Source of the DNA: Nematostella vectensis
Taxonomy: Eukaryota > Cnidaria > Anthozoa > Actiniaria > Edwardsiidae
DNA: 64,000 nucleotides
Direction of reading: 5' to 3'
NCBI RefSeq assembly: GCF_932526225.1
Contig: NC_064042.1
Coordinates: 5,129,001-5,193,000 of the forward strand
The notes beneath the pieces are model-generated. The model ran no database searches and was not told where the DNA came from. It worked only from the letters and a program-made list of their open reading frames with translations. This document shows, one piece after another, positions 46,201-56,004 of this stretch. Position 1 is the first letter of the stretch. Every line of letters begins with the position of its first letter. Position numbers and translations under genes: made by a program.

Positions 46201-49200
46201 TGTTGTTTCAGACCCGCCCGAGTACACTGGGGGCGCGTTTATCTCTGGTTACATCCTCGAGATGGAGATGGAAAAACTCGGAGTCAAAGGTGAAGAGACC
46301 AAATAAAAAAACACCACCCAAACAACATCTTACATCCATACGTATAAAAACACCATCCTCTCCACCCTTATACTTATACATGTTTTCAGGAACAGCAGCG
46401 ATTATTGTTATGGTTATTTTATTAAGCACTCGTGTTTTTGCATTTCGCTTCAGAATTCCGTGAAATATACCACGGCGCAGATCACATGTGCGCGGTCAGC
46501 GGTCTCCAGCCCGGCAAGGCGTATTCGTTCCGCGTACGCGCTGTCAACGAAGCGGGGGTGAGAGCAGTTACACGACTTGGGGGGGGGGGGGGGGGGGGGG
46601 GCAGTACAATACCACGACTTTGGGGGAAAGGGTGAAAAGTACAATAACACAACTTTGGAAGGAGAGGGGCAGTACAATAACACGACTTGGGGGAGGGGGA
46701 GGGGGAGTACAACAACACGACTTAGCGGGAGAGTACAATAACACGACTTAGGGGGAGAGTACAATAATACGACTTAGGGGGAGAGTACAATAACACGCCT
46801 TAGGGGGGGGAGAAGGGGCAGTACAATAACACGACTTAGGGGGAGAGTACAATAACACGACTTAGGGGGGAGAAGGGACAGTACAATAACACGACTTAGG
46901 GGGAGAGTACAATAACACGACTTAGGGGGAGAGTACAATAACACGACTTAGGGGGAGAGTACAATAACACGACTTAGGGGGGAGAGTACAATAACACGAC
47001 TTAGGGGGGAGAAGGGAGAGTACAATAACACGACTTAGGGGGAGAGTACAATAACACGCCTTAGGGGGGGAGAAGGGGCAGTACAATAACACGACTTAGG
47101 GGGAGAGTACAATAACACGACTTAGGGGGAGAGTACAATAACACGACTTAGGGGGAGAGTACAATAACACGACTTAGGGGGGAGAGTACAATAACACGAC
47201 TTAGGGGGGAGAAGGGACAGTACAATAACACGACTTAGGGGGAGAGTACAATAACACGACTTGGGGGGGAGAGAAGGTGCAGTACAATAACACGACTTAG
47301 GGGTGGGTACAATAACACGACTTTGGGGGGGGGGAGAGGGGCAGTACAATAACACGACTTTGGAGGGGGGAGAGAAGGGGCAGTACAATAACACGACTTA
47401 TGGGGGGGGGGAGAGAAGGGGCAGCACAATAACACGACTTAGGGGGGGGGGGAGAGAAGGGGGCAGTACAATAACACGACTTTGGGGGGAGAGGTAAAGA
47501 GAACAATAACACATCTTTGGTTTTTTTTTGTTTTGTTTTGTTTTTTTTTGGGGGGGGAGGGGGGGTAAGTCGAGAACATGACTTGTGGGAGGAAAATCGG
47601 TGAGATGTTGATCTTCTGTAGCGCCAATCGCACATGAGGGGCAAATTCATAACCCTTCCGCAGTGGACTAGCGTGCGAAAATCTACTACACACTACATGA
47701 CCATGGCCGACAGCAGAAACGCAGGTGAACATGGATTTCTAAAAAGTTTCTGTGGTATTTCTTGACATACACTGTTCTTAGGGGGAGGGAGCAAATAACA
47801 AAACCATCGAAGCAGACTCCATAATGTGATATGTTAATAATGAATAGCGCAGTATTAAAAACAACGGTTTTCACAGCAAAATTGCTCATGGGGAAGGTTG
47901 TGTATCGTTAAAAAGGTTAGAGAAGGGGGAAATGCTGGTTAAAACGAGTGGCATTGTTATAGTTGCCGTCATAACTGACCGCTGAACCATCCTGTTTGAA
48001 TCGCAGGCGGGGAAAGTATCCCGCATCGCGGAGCTCAGCACGGCGCCTGGTGTCCCGGATGCTCCACGAGCCCCTGACACTGTGTGCCGGTCAGCGGCGG
48101 CTATACAAATTACGTGGGAGGTGAGAATTGAACCTCAATTAAAATTAATTTACCTAGACACTTTAACATCTTAAACATCTTAAGGAAAGACTAGAAATTC
48201 CGTTGAAACGCGAACATTGGAAGAAAGAAATAGTGTTGTGTTTTTTTTTTTGTGGAGGGAGGAAAACAGGTAAAACCGGAGAAAACCCCTCGGAGAAAAG
48301 CCTAGAACTAACTAACTGAACTCACATCGGAACCGGAAATCGAACCCGGACCTCTTTTCCTACTTGTACTATGAGAATTTTTCGGGATTTCGGAATGCAA
48401 GATGGCCCCAAGGAGTCAAAATAACCAGTATCCTTATTCATCCTTAAATCTTTTAGCCACCTTCTACTAATGGTACGCCTGTGACGGGATACACACTAGA
48501 GTATATGGATGAGGGGACTTTCACCGAGGTGAGTTAAGCAGAACAACGCCCATCACACCCCTGACAAGGATGGTAGGGGGGCTGGGGCCTGTGACGGGAT
48601 ACACACTAGAGTATATGGATGAGGGGACTTTCAACGAGGTGAGTTAAGCAGAACCACGCCTTGACAATGGAGGGTAGGGGGCTTTGACATGTAAGGGTCA
48701 AAACAGTGGAGTATATTGATGAGGGGATCTTTACTGGGGTGGGGAGGAGACTGGGGAGGGTATTGGAAGCAGCAGAAATCACATCACATGACCGTGCGTC
48801 GCAACGGAAACGGCAGAGAACAAATAAAAAAGGCAGGCTTACATTGAACTCAGAGAACTCAGAATACATTTTAGAGATTTTCCTTCAAACAACCGTCAAA
48901 TAACAACAATCAAATATTAAAATGGCTTTTCTATCGTAGTTGTACACGGGCACAGACTTGTCTTACGAGTTACGCAAAGACCTACTTCCCGCCAATTATT
49001 ACTACTTCCGGGTCAATGGAATTTAAGACCTGTTACATTGATAAAATACTAAAACGTCTTTCCTGCTGTAGTTGTACACGGGCACAGACTTGTCTTACGA
49101 GTTACGCAAAGGCCTACTTCCCGCAAATTATTACTACTTCCGGCTTAAGGCGCTGAGTGCGGTGGGAGCGAGTCTGTGGAGTCAAGTGAGCACGTGTCAG

Positions 49201-52200
49201 ACCCCAGCGGCCTCACCTGCGGCGGTCTCTTCCGTCAGATGCGTAAGTGAAATATCCTATATTGGATACGTGAACGTGTATTGATACCTGGATGACGTAT
49301 ATACTGAAGTGTTATTTATTACCATATACATGGATTGTCGCATTACATATGTGAAACGTCGTATATCGGTACCTTAAAATTGGTCTGTACCGTATCCTTG
49401 AAAAGTATCATATGCCGTATACATAAAATATCGTATACTGGAATGGAATGGAATGTCGTATTCCTGGTTTACATGAAATGCCGTATATCGTAGACGGTAT
49501 ACGTGAAATATAGATTGCCGTATTTATTCAGATATGTGATAAAATGCGGTTGTTCTTATATCGTAAGTGCGGCACATAGTCTTCAGTAAGAATCTCTGTT
49601 TAAACAGTCGTAAAAGCAGTCTATTGTCCTCCATTCCTAATGGGTCAATCGGAGAAGTGCGAAATATGATACTGCCCCCCCCCCCCCCTCTCTTGGATTC
49701 TGTCATGTAGACTCCATATAGGTTCATCCAATCGCCTCTTTATATTAATCGTGTGAATGACCACTGTCCGTACCCTCCAGGTGGACCAGTCGTCGAGCCA
49801 TCTGCGCCTGCGCTGGAAGCACCCCGCCGACAACGGCGCGCAAATCACGTCGTACAACATCGAGATCGCGGGCGCGAGAAACATTTGCTATGATGTCACG
49901 GGTGAGAACGAGGCTGGAGAAGAGCCACCACGTGTACAAGAGTATGACATAACGGATCTTCAACCGAGCACCGCGTATAGGTTAGTAAGATCGCATGCTC
50001 ACAACTCGAGGCTTTGATTATAAGAAAAGTGTTTACATTTTTTTCTCATCTTTATCTCCTTCAGGATTCGTGTACAGGCTGTCAATAAAATCGGGTGCGG
50101 CCCTTTCAGGTATGAGACTTTCTCTCCTTTGACTATAACAGGGGCAATGCCTTAGTAAATACATGGGGTTGATAATGCACCAGATGCACTAGACATTCTT
50201 CAAAGTATGTGTGTGTGTGTGGGGGGGGGGGGGGGGAGGTTATGGGGGGAGGTGGATAGCCACCAAAGTCTTGCTAACGCGTATTGTCTTTGTCCCTAGC
50301 CCGGTGATCATCGCGTCTACCCGTGACCTGCCTCCCCCTGCCCCGACCCTCGAGGTGGCTATAGCGTCCTACCAAAGCCTAAAGCTCCGGTGGGGCTCGC
50401 CCGGAGGCAAGGACAACATGGGCGTCACGTACACGCTCGAAATGGCGGACGAGCTCGGAAAGTAAGTGGGCATGGTGTGATTGGGGGGATGGGGTGGGGG
50501 TCCAGTGGCATCGTTGTCGGGGGGGGGGGGGGGGTGGAAGACACTTGGACGCTGTAGCCTGCGCGATTGCTGTGTCTGCCCTACCCATCCCCTAGGGCGC
50601 CCCTGAAACCTTGACCCAGCGCTCAATCTTTAAATAAAACCAAAACAACTGTGTCACGCAAGTCGGCCCCAGTGTAACGCAAGTCGGCTCAAGTGTCACG
50701 CAAATCGGATTTATTGCTGGCGACCATCTGGCGGGACGTAATGCTTGCGCAGTTTGAACACCATTTTGCGAGGTGTTGTGTAGTAGTTTCTTTGTTTTGT
50801 GGCCAATCTAGCATAGCGGTACCAGCAATGGCAATGGCTTCTGTTGGCGCTAGGTTGGTCTTGTATCTCCTTTCCTTAAGCCTCAAGATGTAGACCAAAC
50901 CCCTTTGTTTTTAGTTTCCAGACGATTTTTAACGGCGCGACTACATCTCACAAGGTCGGTAAGCTCCGCGAGAGGACTGAGTACGACTTCCGGATCCAAG
51001 CGAGTAACGAGGCGGGGACTGGGTCCTACTCTGACGTCTTCACATTCATGACGACTGCACAGCCGCCGGGCGCAATCAAAGGTAGCACGCTTTTCATTAG
51101 TGTTTTTGGGCCGCTATAAATAGCGAGTGCGCCGGCCTTACGGGAACTTGTGAACTAGAAATTTTTCCATTGTTTTAAAATAAAACAATTCGAGGCTCCA
51201 TAGGTTGTCGAGAAAAAAAAGGCCCTTCTTCCGATTATGTCATTTTAGTATCGCAAAAGAAACCAATAAGATGAAAAGTACATTTCATTAGAAGACCAGA
51301 TACACTTAAAATCCACCCCATGTTTCAACATTCATTTTCTAGAGTATAGAGTAACGATTCTATTTTCGTGTGATAGCGTGAATCACACGAAAACTCTACT
51401 TCCGGTTGCCGTCCGTCTTCCAGAAACTTGTGTAAATAAAGTTCCCTAATACCTAACATAAACTGACTTTAGTAAATAGACATTCGGGCTTCTTGCTCAT
51501 CCACAATAAGTTTTGTATTTCTTCAAATGATGGATGGTTGGTTTAGTTAGCCATTTTCACAGCCTTTCCCTGTCTCTCCCACGAAAACTGTGCGCACAGA
51601 AACGCACGGGCTCGTGAGTTGACCACCTCTCGTTCATTCTAGGTCTACGCGCCGAGAGCGTCACGGCCAGCTCTTTCACCGTGTGCTGGGAGCCGGTGCA
51701 ATCGGTCAAGCGGGGAGATAGTGTCGAGTACCTCCTCCAGAGACAGCACGTCGGCAAGGACCAGGACTTTGTTTGGGTGAGGGCAACACTAAAATATAGT
51801 GGGAGGGGGGGGTGGGGAATATTGGTGGGTTACTCCACAGGACAGAGAGTAGCGTAGCGTTTAGGGGAGTTCCTAGGACCTGGACTTTGTTCGTGTGAGA
51901 GCAGCACTAGAGTATAGTGAGGGGGGAGAGGGTTTTATGGGGTATGAGATGGCGTGGAGCTCGACAGGATAGAGGGTAACAGAGTTGAGGTAGTTCCTAG
52001 GACCGGGACTTTGTTCTGGTGAGAGCAGCACTAGAGTATAGCGAGGGGGGAAAGGGTTTTATGGGGTATGAGATGGCGTGGAACTCGACAGGACAGAGGG
52101 TAACAGAGTTGAGGTAGTTCCTAGGACCGGGACTTTGTTCTGGTGAGAGCAGCACTAGAGTATAGCGAGGGGGGAGAGGGTTTTATGGGGTATGAGATGG

Positions 52201-53902
52201 CGTGGAACTCGACAGGACAGAGGGTAACAGAGTTGAGGTAGTTCCTAGGACCGGGACTTTGTTCTGGTGAGAGCAGCACTAGAGTATAGCGAGGGGGGAA
52301 AGGGTTTTATGGGGTATGAGATGGCGTGGAACTCGACAGGACAGAGGGTAACAGAGTTGAGGTAGTTCCTAGGACCGGGACTTTGTTCTGGTGAGAGCAG
52401 CACTAGAGTATAGCGAGGGGGGAAAGGGTTTTATGGGGTATGAGATGGCGTGGAACTCGACAGGACAGAGGGTAACAGAGTTGAGGTAGTTCCTAGGACC
52501 GGGACTTTGTTCTGGTGAGAGCAGCACTAGAGTATAGTGAGGGGGGAGAGGGTTTTATGGGGTATGAGATGGCGTGGAACTCGACAGGACAGAGGGTAAC
52601 AGAGTTGAGGTAGTTCCTAGGACCGGGACTTTGTTCGGGTGAGAGCAGCACTAGAGTATAGTGAGGGGGGAGATGATTTTATGGGGTATGAGATGGCGTG
52701 GAACTCGACAGGATAGAGGGTAACAGAGTTGAGGTAGTTCCTAGGACCGGGACTTTGTTCTGGTGAGAGCAGCACTAGAGTATAGTGAGGGGGGAGAGGG
52801 TTTTATGGGGTATGAGATGGCGTGGAACTCGACAGGACAGAGGGTAACAGAGTTGAGGTAGTTCCTAGGACCGGGACTTTGTTCGGGTGAGAGCAGCACT
52901 AGAGTATAGTGAGGGGGGAGAGGGTTTTATGGGGTATGAGATGGCGTGGAACTCGACAGGACAGAGGGTAACAGAGTTGAGGTAGTTCCTAGGACCGGGA
53001 CTTTGTTCGGGTGAGAGCAGCACTAGAGTATAGTGAGGGGGGAGAGGGTTTTATGGGGTATGAGATGGCGTGGAACTCGACAGGACAGAGGGTAACAGAG
53101 TTGAGGTAGTTCCTAGGACCGGGACTTTGTTCGGGTGAGAGCAGCACTAGAGTATAGTGAGGGGGGAGAGGGTTTTATGGGGTATGAGATGGCGTGGATC
53201 TCGACAGGTCAGAGGGTAACAGAGTTGATGTAGTTCCTAGGAACCGGGACTTTGTGCTGGAGTGCATCACTGGCATAGAGTTATTGGGAGGATAGGGGGT
53301 TTGGGGTGAGCATGTTTTTGTTGTTGTTGTTGTTTTTTTTTTTTTTGGGTGGGGGGGGGAGCAAAACTACAATATATTTGGGTAAGGGGAGGTGAGAGGT
53401 TACTCGTCAGAACTGGTTTACCGAGAGCAAAGAGTAGTTCCTAGGACTAGGACTTAATGGGGGTATAGCATACCTGGTGTGGAGGAGAGAACGTCTTCAT
53501 CTCACCTAGTTTCTATCCTAACCTTGAGCTCGTTTCCCTTAGGCCTATCAAGGGTCCGATACCCGCTTTGCATACACGAGCCTGCCGACTGGCAGTGAAT
53601 ACCGTTTCCGAGTATGCGCCGTACGACACATCGCGGGCGGAGACTTCGACGCCACTGACTCCCCGTCCCGTGGGCTCAAGGGCGTCTTCAGCCCTGTGGT
53701 ATCGGTCAGGACCCAGTCCATGCGTCGACACAGGGTGTCCGAGTCTAGCAGCCGCGGCGACGAAGATGAAGAGGAAGTTGAAGTCGAAGAGCGCAAATCG
53801 CTGACCGATACTCAATGGGCGCTTATATTCTTTATAGGCTTTGCGCTATTATCGTTAGGATTCGCCTTTGTAGTTCCCCTCCTCTTTGGGGTCTCGGAAT
53901 AA
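31232..53902 (+). CDS. FNDC3: FNDC3 orthologue: nine FN3 domains and a C-terminal membrane anchor, 25 exons
   Basis: Exons: 31232-31736, 34641-34684, 35034-35164, 35601-35660, 37792-37930, 38705-38886, 39362-39489, 39682-39725, 42124-42210, 42537-42612, 43358-43420, 44515-44580, 45129-45247, 45449-45560, 46212-46289, 46454-46557, 48007-48120, 48457-48528, 49072-49242, 49781-49980, 50065-50109, 50300-50461, 50915-51081, 51643-51776, 53543-53902; 3363 nt, 1120 aa (human FNDC3A is about 1200). Every junction keeps frame. Residues 1-180 are a family-typical N-terminus with LEKRREKLQKKLREKKG. Nine fibronectin III domains follow at about 181-1060 (WDEGLGDG, WDPPGDTGG, FRVRAVNEAG). One hydrophobic helix at about 1093-1116 precedes a four-residue tail, so this is a tail-anchored membrane protein. 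Vertebrate FNDC3A/B sit in Golgi/ER membranes and act in cell adhesion, including spermatid-Sertoli contact. The exon 5 acceptor at 37791/37792 is chosen because it restores FN3 strand F (RLCAVKDKIRG). Exon 19 uses the downstream of two copies. Introns 4, 8, 16, 18 and 24 hold junction-anchored arrays. Confidence 0.95.
31737..34640 (+). other. FNDC3 intron 1
   Basis: A 2.9-kb AT-rich intron, the second longest in the gene, without recognisable repeats, RNA genes or extra exons. Near 34345-34500 a short motif (ATCACGTTT / TTTCACG) recurs four or five times, a small degenerate repeat. Confidence 0.5.
36012..36297. mobile_element. MITE, GATGCTCGTCG family (copy 2)
   Basis: It has GATAGGGATGCTCGTCG on the left and a degraded inverse on the right. 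The interior matches copies at 20257-20471 and 61857-62127. Poly-G tract at the left edge. It lies in FNDC3 intron 4, directly before the 102-bp array. Confidence 0.75.
36290..37830 (+). repeat. 102-bp array carrying copies of the FNDC3 exon 5 acceptor
   Basis: About 15 copies, with a 102-bp period seen at 36811, 36913 and 37015. Each unit reads, in order: GGGGCCC, CTTACAGTATGATCACTCTG, GAGCTTGTGAAATGTTTAG, then 38 nt nearly identical to the first 38 nt of exon 5 (GTTGTGTGCAGTGAAAGATA and the next 18 nt), then GTGGGG. The last unit runs into exon 5 itself. The array is a serial duplication of the intron-exon junction. A more diverged copy precedes the MITE near 35950. Confidence 0.93.
38030..38240. 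repeat. GACA microsatellite inside a duplicated segment
   Basis: GACA-type tetranucleotide runs at about 38055-38085 and 38145-38192 are each followed by GGGCAGATAAGT and a TCCAGTAG..GTTCTGT segment. This shows a duplication of about 120 bp including the microsatellite. It is in FNDC3 intron 5. Confidence 0.75.
38931..39057. mobile_element. Short MITE with 21-bp inverted ends
   Basis: CAAGGTTGGAATGGTATGTT at the left is mirrored by AACATACCATTTCAACCTTG at the right, with one mismatch. It lies in FNDC3 intron 6. The right half (CTTAAAACATCAG and onward) recurs at 44727-44803. Confidence 0.75.
39810..42123 (+). repeat. 62-70-bp array carrying copies of the FNDC3 exon 9 acceptor
   Basis: About 35 units fill nearly all of intron 8. 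The core is TTGTGGTTGACAG followed by GGGTATGG or GGCTATGG, then TGGATTGAGTTAGTGGGG and TTCTTGG. The real exon 9 begins TTGACAG|GGGTATGG at 42123/42124 and is the last unit. Every unit thus carries a pyrimidine-poor CAG acceptor and the first 8 nt of exon 9. Unit lengths alternate between 62 bp and longer forms with an ATTAACTT insertion. Confidence 0.93.
42646..42734. repeat. Near-perfect inverted repeat, 27-bp arms
   Basis: TCCTGCGCAGAGCTTTCTGT on the left is mirrored by ACAGAAAGCTCTGCGCAGGA on the right, with CGCTC/GAGCG inside, separated by about 34 bp. The RNA would form a strong hairpin in FNDC3 intron 10, about 35 nt past the exon 10 donor. It may be a tiny foldback element. Confidence 0.8.
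42828..42993. mobile_element. MITE with CAGGGGCGTAGCCAGG end (copy 2)
   Basis: Identical left end and shared interior with the copy at 14328-14499. The right end CGCTACGCCGCTG inverts the left. It contains a poly-C tract. It lies in FNDC3 intron 10. Confidence 0.75.
44727..44803. repeat. Half-copy of the 38931-39057 MITE
   Basis: Shares GCTTAAAACATCAG, CTGTTTTCA.AGAGT and CCATTTCAACC with the right half of the element at 38931-39057. The left arm is missing. It is in FNDC3 intron 12. Confidence 0.6.
46558..47515 (+). repeat. 26-40-bp G-rich array starting at the FNDC3 exon 16 donor
   Basis: The unit is ACACGACTTAGGGGG + AGAGTACAATA, with a minimum period of 26 bp (46921, 46947). Longer units have extra G or AGAAGGGGCAG. 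The first unit is the donor itself: exon 16 ends GCGGGG, and the intron starts gtgagagcagttacacgact. About 30 copies follow. The G-runs of the plus strand could form G-quadruplex structures in the intron RNA. Confidence 0.92.
48479..48760 (+). repeat. Triplication of FNDC3 exon 18 3' part with its donor
   Basis: GTGACGGGATACACACTAGA recurs at 48481 and 48591, 110 bp apart, followed each time by the rest of exon 18 and a GAG|GTGAGTTAAGCAGA donor. A third, decayed copy (GTATATTGATGAGGGGA) begins near 48690. Copies 2 and 3 lack the exon's acceptor, so they are orphan exon-donor units. Copy 2 differs from the exon by one base in the coding part (ACC to AAC). Confidence 0.92.
48923..49142 (+). repeat. 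Tandem duplication of FNDC3 exon 19 acceptor and 5' half
   Basis: Copy A has its acceptor at 48939 and exon-like sequence 48940-49011. Copy B is the true exon 19, with acceptor 49071 and start 49072. They are 132 bp apart and differ at only a few sites (AAAGACC/AAAGGCC, GCCAAT/GCAAAT). Copy A then continues GTCAATGG and reaches an in-frame TAA within five codons, so splicing to it would truncate the protein unless GTCAAT served as a donor. Confidence 0.93.
49245..49545. repeat. Degenerate repeat rich in CGTATA/GTATAC
   Basis: Motifs such as TCGTATA, CCGTATA, TACGTGAA and ACATGAAAT recur about every 25-35 bp. This looks like an old minisatellite. It begins right after the exon 19 donor (49242/49243). 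Confidence 0.6.
51755..53250 (+). repeat. 124-bp array carrying copies of the FNDC3 exon 24 end and donor
   Basis: GACCGGGACTTTGTTCTGG recurs at 52001, 52125 and 52249, 124 bp apart. Each copy is followed by GTGAGAGCAGCACTAGAGTA. The real exon 24 ends GACCAGGACTTTGTTTGG at 51776, followed by gtgagggcaacac. About 12 copies fill the intron and grade from diverged next to the exon to nearly identical in the middle. This array is a serial duplication of the 5' splice site. Confidence 0.93.
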
Positions 53903-55589
53903 TTCGAAATGAGTTTTGATTCCTAGAACGAATCTTGGAAAATACATTAGACCCACAAATAGCAAATAGATTATCGATATGGTTCACTTTGTTAAGCGTC
54001 ACACCAGTTAAGTCTCGTGAACTCACTGTGTAACGCAAACAGTTGGCTACTTGTCACGCGATTCTCGTGACGTCATTACTTAATAGAAACAACAGGCTAT
54101 TTGTGAATCGTCACGCTTATCACTCTGCAATTCACATGACGTCAAAAGCTGACACAAGTTGCTTTTTGTCACGCCAGACTTACCATAATTGTCATGACTC
54201 CATAAGGTAACACAAACCGTCGCTTGATCCATGCTTCTTTAATTCTTAGCATGAAATAAGTAGATTCGTTCGTCATTATATTACATGCATAATTAACAAT
54301 TCTAGGAATTTCGGTGTATACTTGGTAAGTATATTACTCGTACGAGATTTTAGCTTTATTAAAGCAACATTCTATATTTCAGTTGGTTTACATTTTGATT
54401 TTTCATAGGTTTTCGAAAATCTTTTGATTTTAAAAATTCATAAGATGAGGATCAATTAAAGGCACACACTCCTTGAAATTATTTTCCCTTCAGATTACCA
54501 ACACTTATGATTTTTTTACATTTCTTCTTCGTGTGTCAAAACTTTATACCGCCATTATTTATCGGTCACATGATTTGAACCATGTAAAAAACCTTTCTTA
54601 AAATTTAGAGATTGACAAATATATATTTTAATTATCCCAATAATCCTTAAACGATTTATTATTTTGACAAAAAAGTGAGAGGAGAATAGAAGAGAATATA
54701 GATAATTTCCCGCCAATTCTGCATGGCGCGCGCGCTTTTCTGAACCATTTCCCGCCAAAAAAGGAATGCCCAAATAAGCGCATTTGTGATTTTTGTGTTG
54801 GCCAATCAAATTGCGCCACTGTGCAGTTCAGCGGGTTATAACAAATACAAAAGGTATGATAGTTATTAGATATTAACTTTTTGCTGTTAGGGGCAAAGCT
54901 ATAGAACGATATAGTTATTAATGGGTTATACTTGAATATTAAAAATAAATCCGAACCGACAAAAATGTTTGTAGAGAGAAAACGGAAAGAGAAGCTGAAT
55001 TCGAGTGAGAACGGAATAGAGAAAGAAAGTTAAAAAGAGATATTTATTTTTAGATGTTAATGACGTTTGTCTGTAACGGTAACCGTGTACAGGAATGTAT
55101 GCCGTCGGCTTGTATTTATGTCATCCTGTGGTAGACACAACATTCGCTACAATAAAACTGGGTCTGACTCTCAGAACTCTCGTGTCTTTGCGTAGTCTCT
55201 GTGTTCCATGGGTGTATGCTACTCCAGCCCCCCCCCCCCCCCCCCCCATCCCCACCCTCACTTCCCTCTGAACAAAATTTCCTTGTAAAAATTTTCTGGA
55301 ACTGACTAGACCCCTGGTATTTAGTGAAAAATTCCCAGTCAACAAATCCGTAGGGTTTAGTTTACCTATAAAGATAGTCGTGGCCGGTGTTTAAACTATC
55401 CTACAACCTATGGTCAAGCTTATTACCTCTGCAACTCTAAATGCTTCTCTTCTCCCACCTATCCAGATTGATTCGTGTCAAGGCAGTTTGGTTTTGATTT
55501 AGAAATTCCTAAAGTACTTTTTTTCATGATATTTGACGTGTTATTGAATAATACGTCGGTTTTTATTAACATTGGCTATTTAAGTCGGA
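53903..55589. other. FNDC3 3' UTR and intergenic DNA
   Basis: No further gene is recognised. From 53995 to 54230 a degenerate repeat of about 60-65 bp contains GTCACGC and GACGTCA words. AATAAA at about 54950 and 55152 are possible FNDC3 poly(A) signals. A poly-C tract lies near 55230. Confidence 0.4.
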
Positions 55590-55870
55590 ATCACGGTTGG
55601 CCCAGTGTGTTAGCGCGTCAGCGTATCGGGCCTCTCACCTCTGCTGAAATGGGTTCGATTCCCGGTCGAGACATGGATAGTATCTTTCAGTTTCTCGGCC
55701 CTGCATTTGACTTGTTGAACATATGTGAGCTTACTAGAAGCTTGTGTTCTTCAGTTCCTAATATATTAGGATTTTAAATGTGAAGCGCTTAGAACATGGT
55801 TTGTATAAGGGGGGCCCCTATAAGCGCTTTTGTATTTGCGCTATATAAATTCTATATTTATTTTATTTTA
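55590..55870 (+). mobile_element. tRNA-derived SINE
   Basis: The head carries an A-box-like TGGCCCAGTGTGTTAGCGCG and, about 45 bp later, a B-box GGTTCGATTCCCGGTCGAG, which are the internal polymerase III promoter boxes of a tRNA. The body ends with GAAGCGCTTAGAACATGG, AAGCGC...GCGCTATATAA and a TTTTA-type tail. It is a different family from the SINE at 7036-7424. Confidence 0.8.
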
Positions 55871-56004
55871 TTGTAAGTGACACATCACATATCAACCTCG
55901 AGTCCACATGCACATCACACATAGCGGTCTCCTCAACGACTGTTTCCTTTTCTTCTCATAACTTTCACTGCGACCCATTAGTATCTGGAAGCACATCATT
56001 TGGC

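Noticed and set aside
47122-47735. Several minus-strand Cys/Pro/Ser-rich frames
   Set aside because: All derive from the 26-40-bp G-rich array.
48250-48360. Possible SINE fragment with a B-box-like GGTTCGATTTCC on minus
   Set aside because: Only the B-box and a generic repeat-like stretch are visible, with no A-box or tail.
55595-55670. Functional tRNA gene
   Set aside because: A and B boxes are present but there is no clean cloverleaf, and a SINE body and tail follow.
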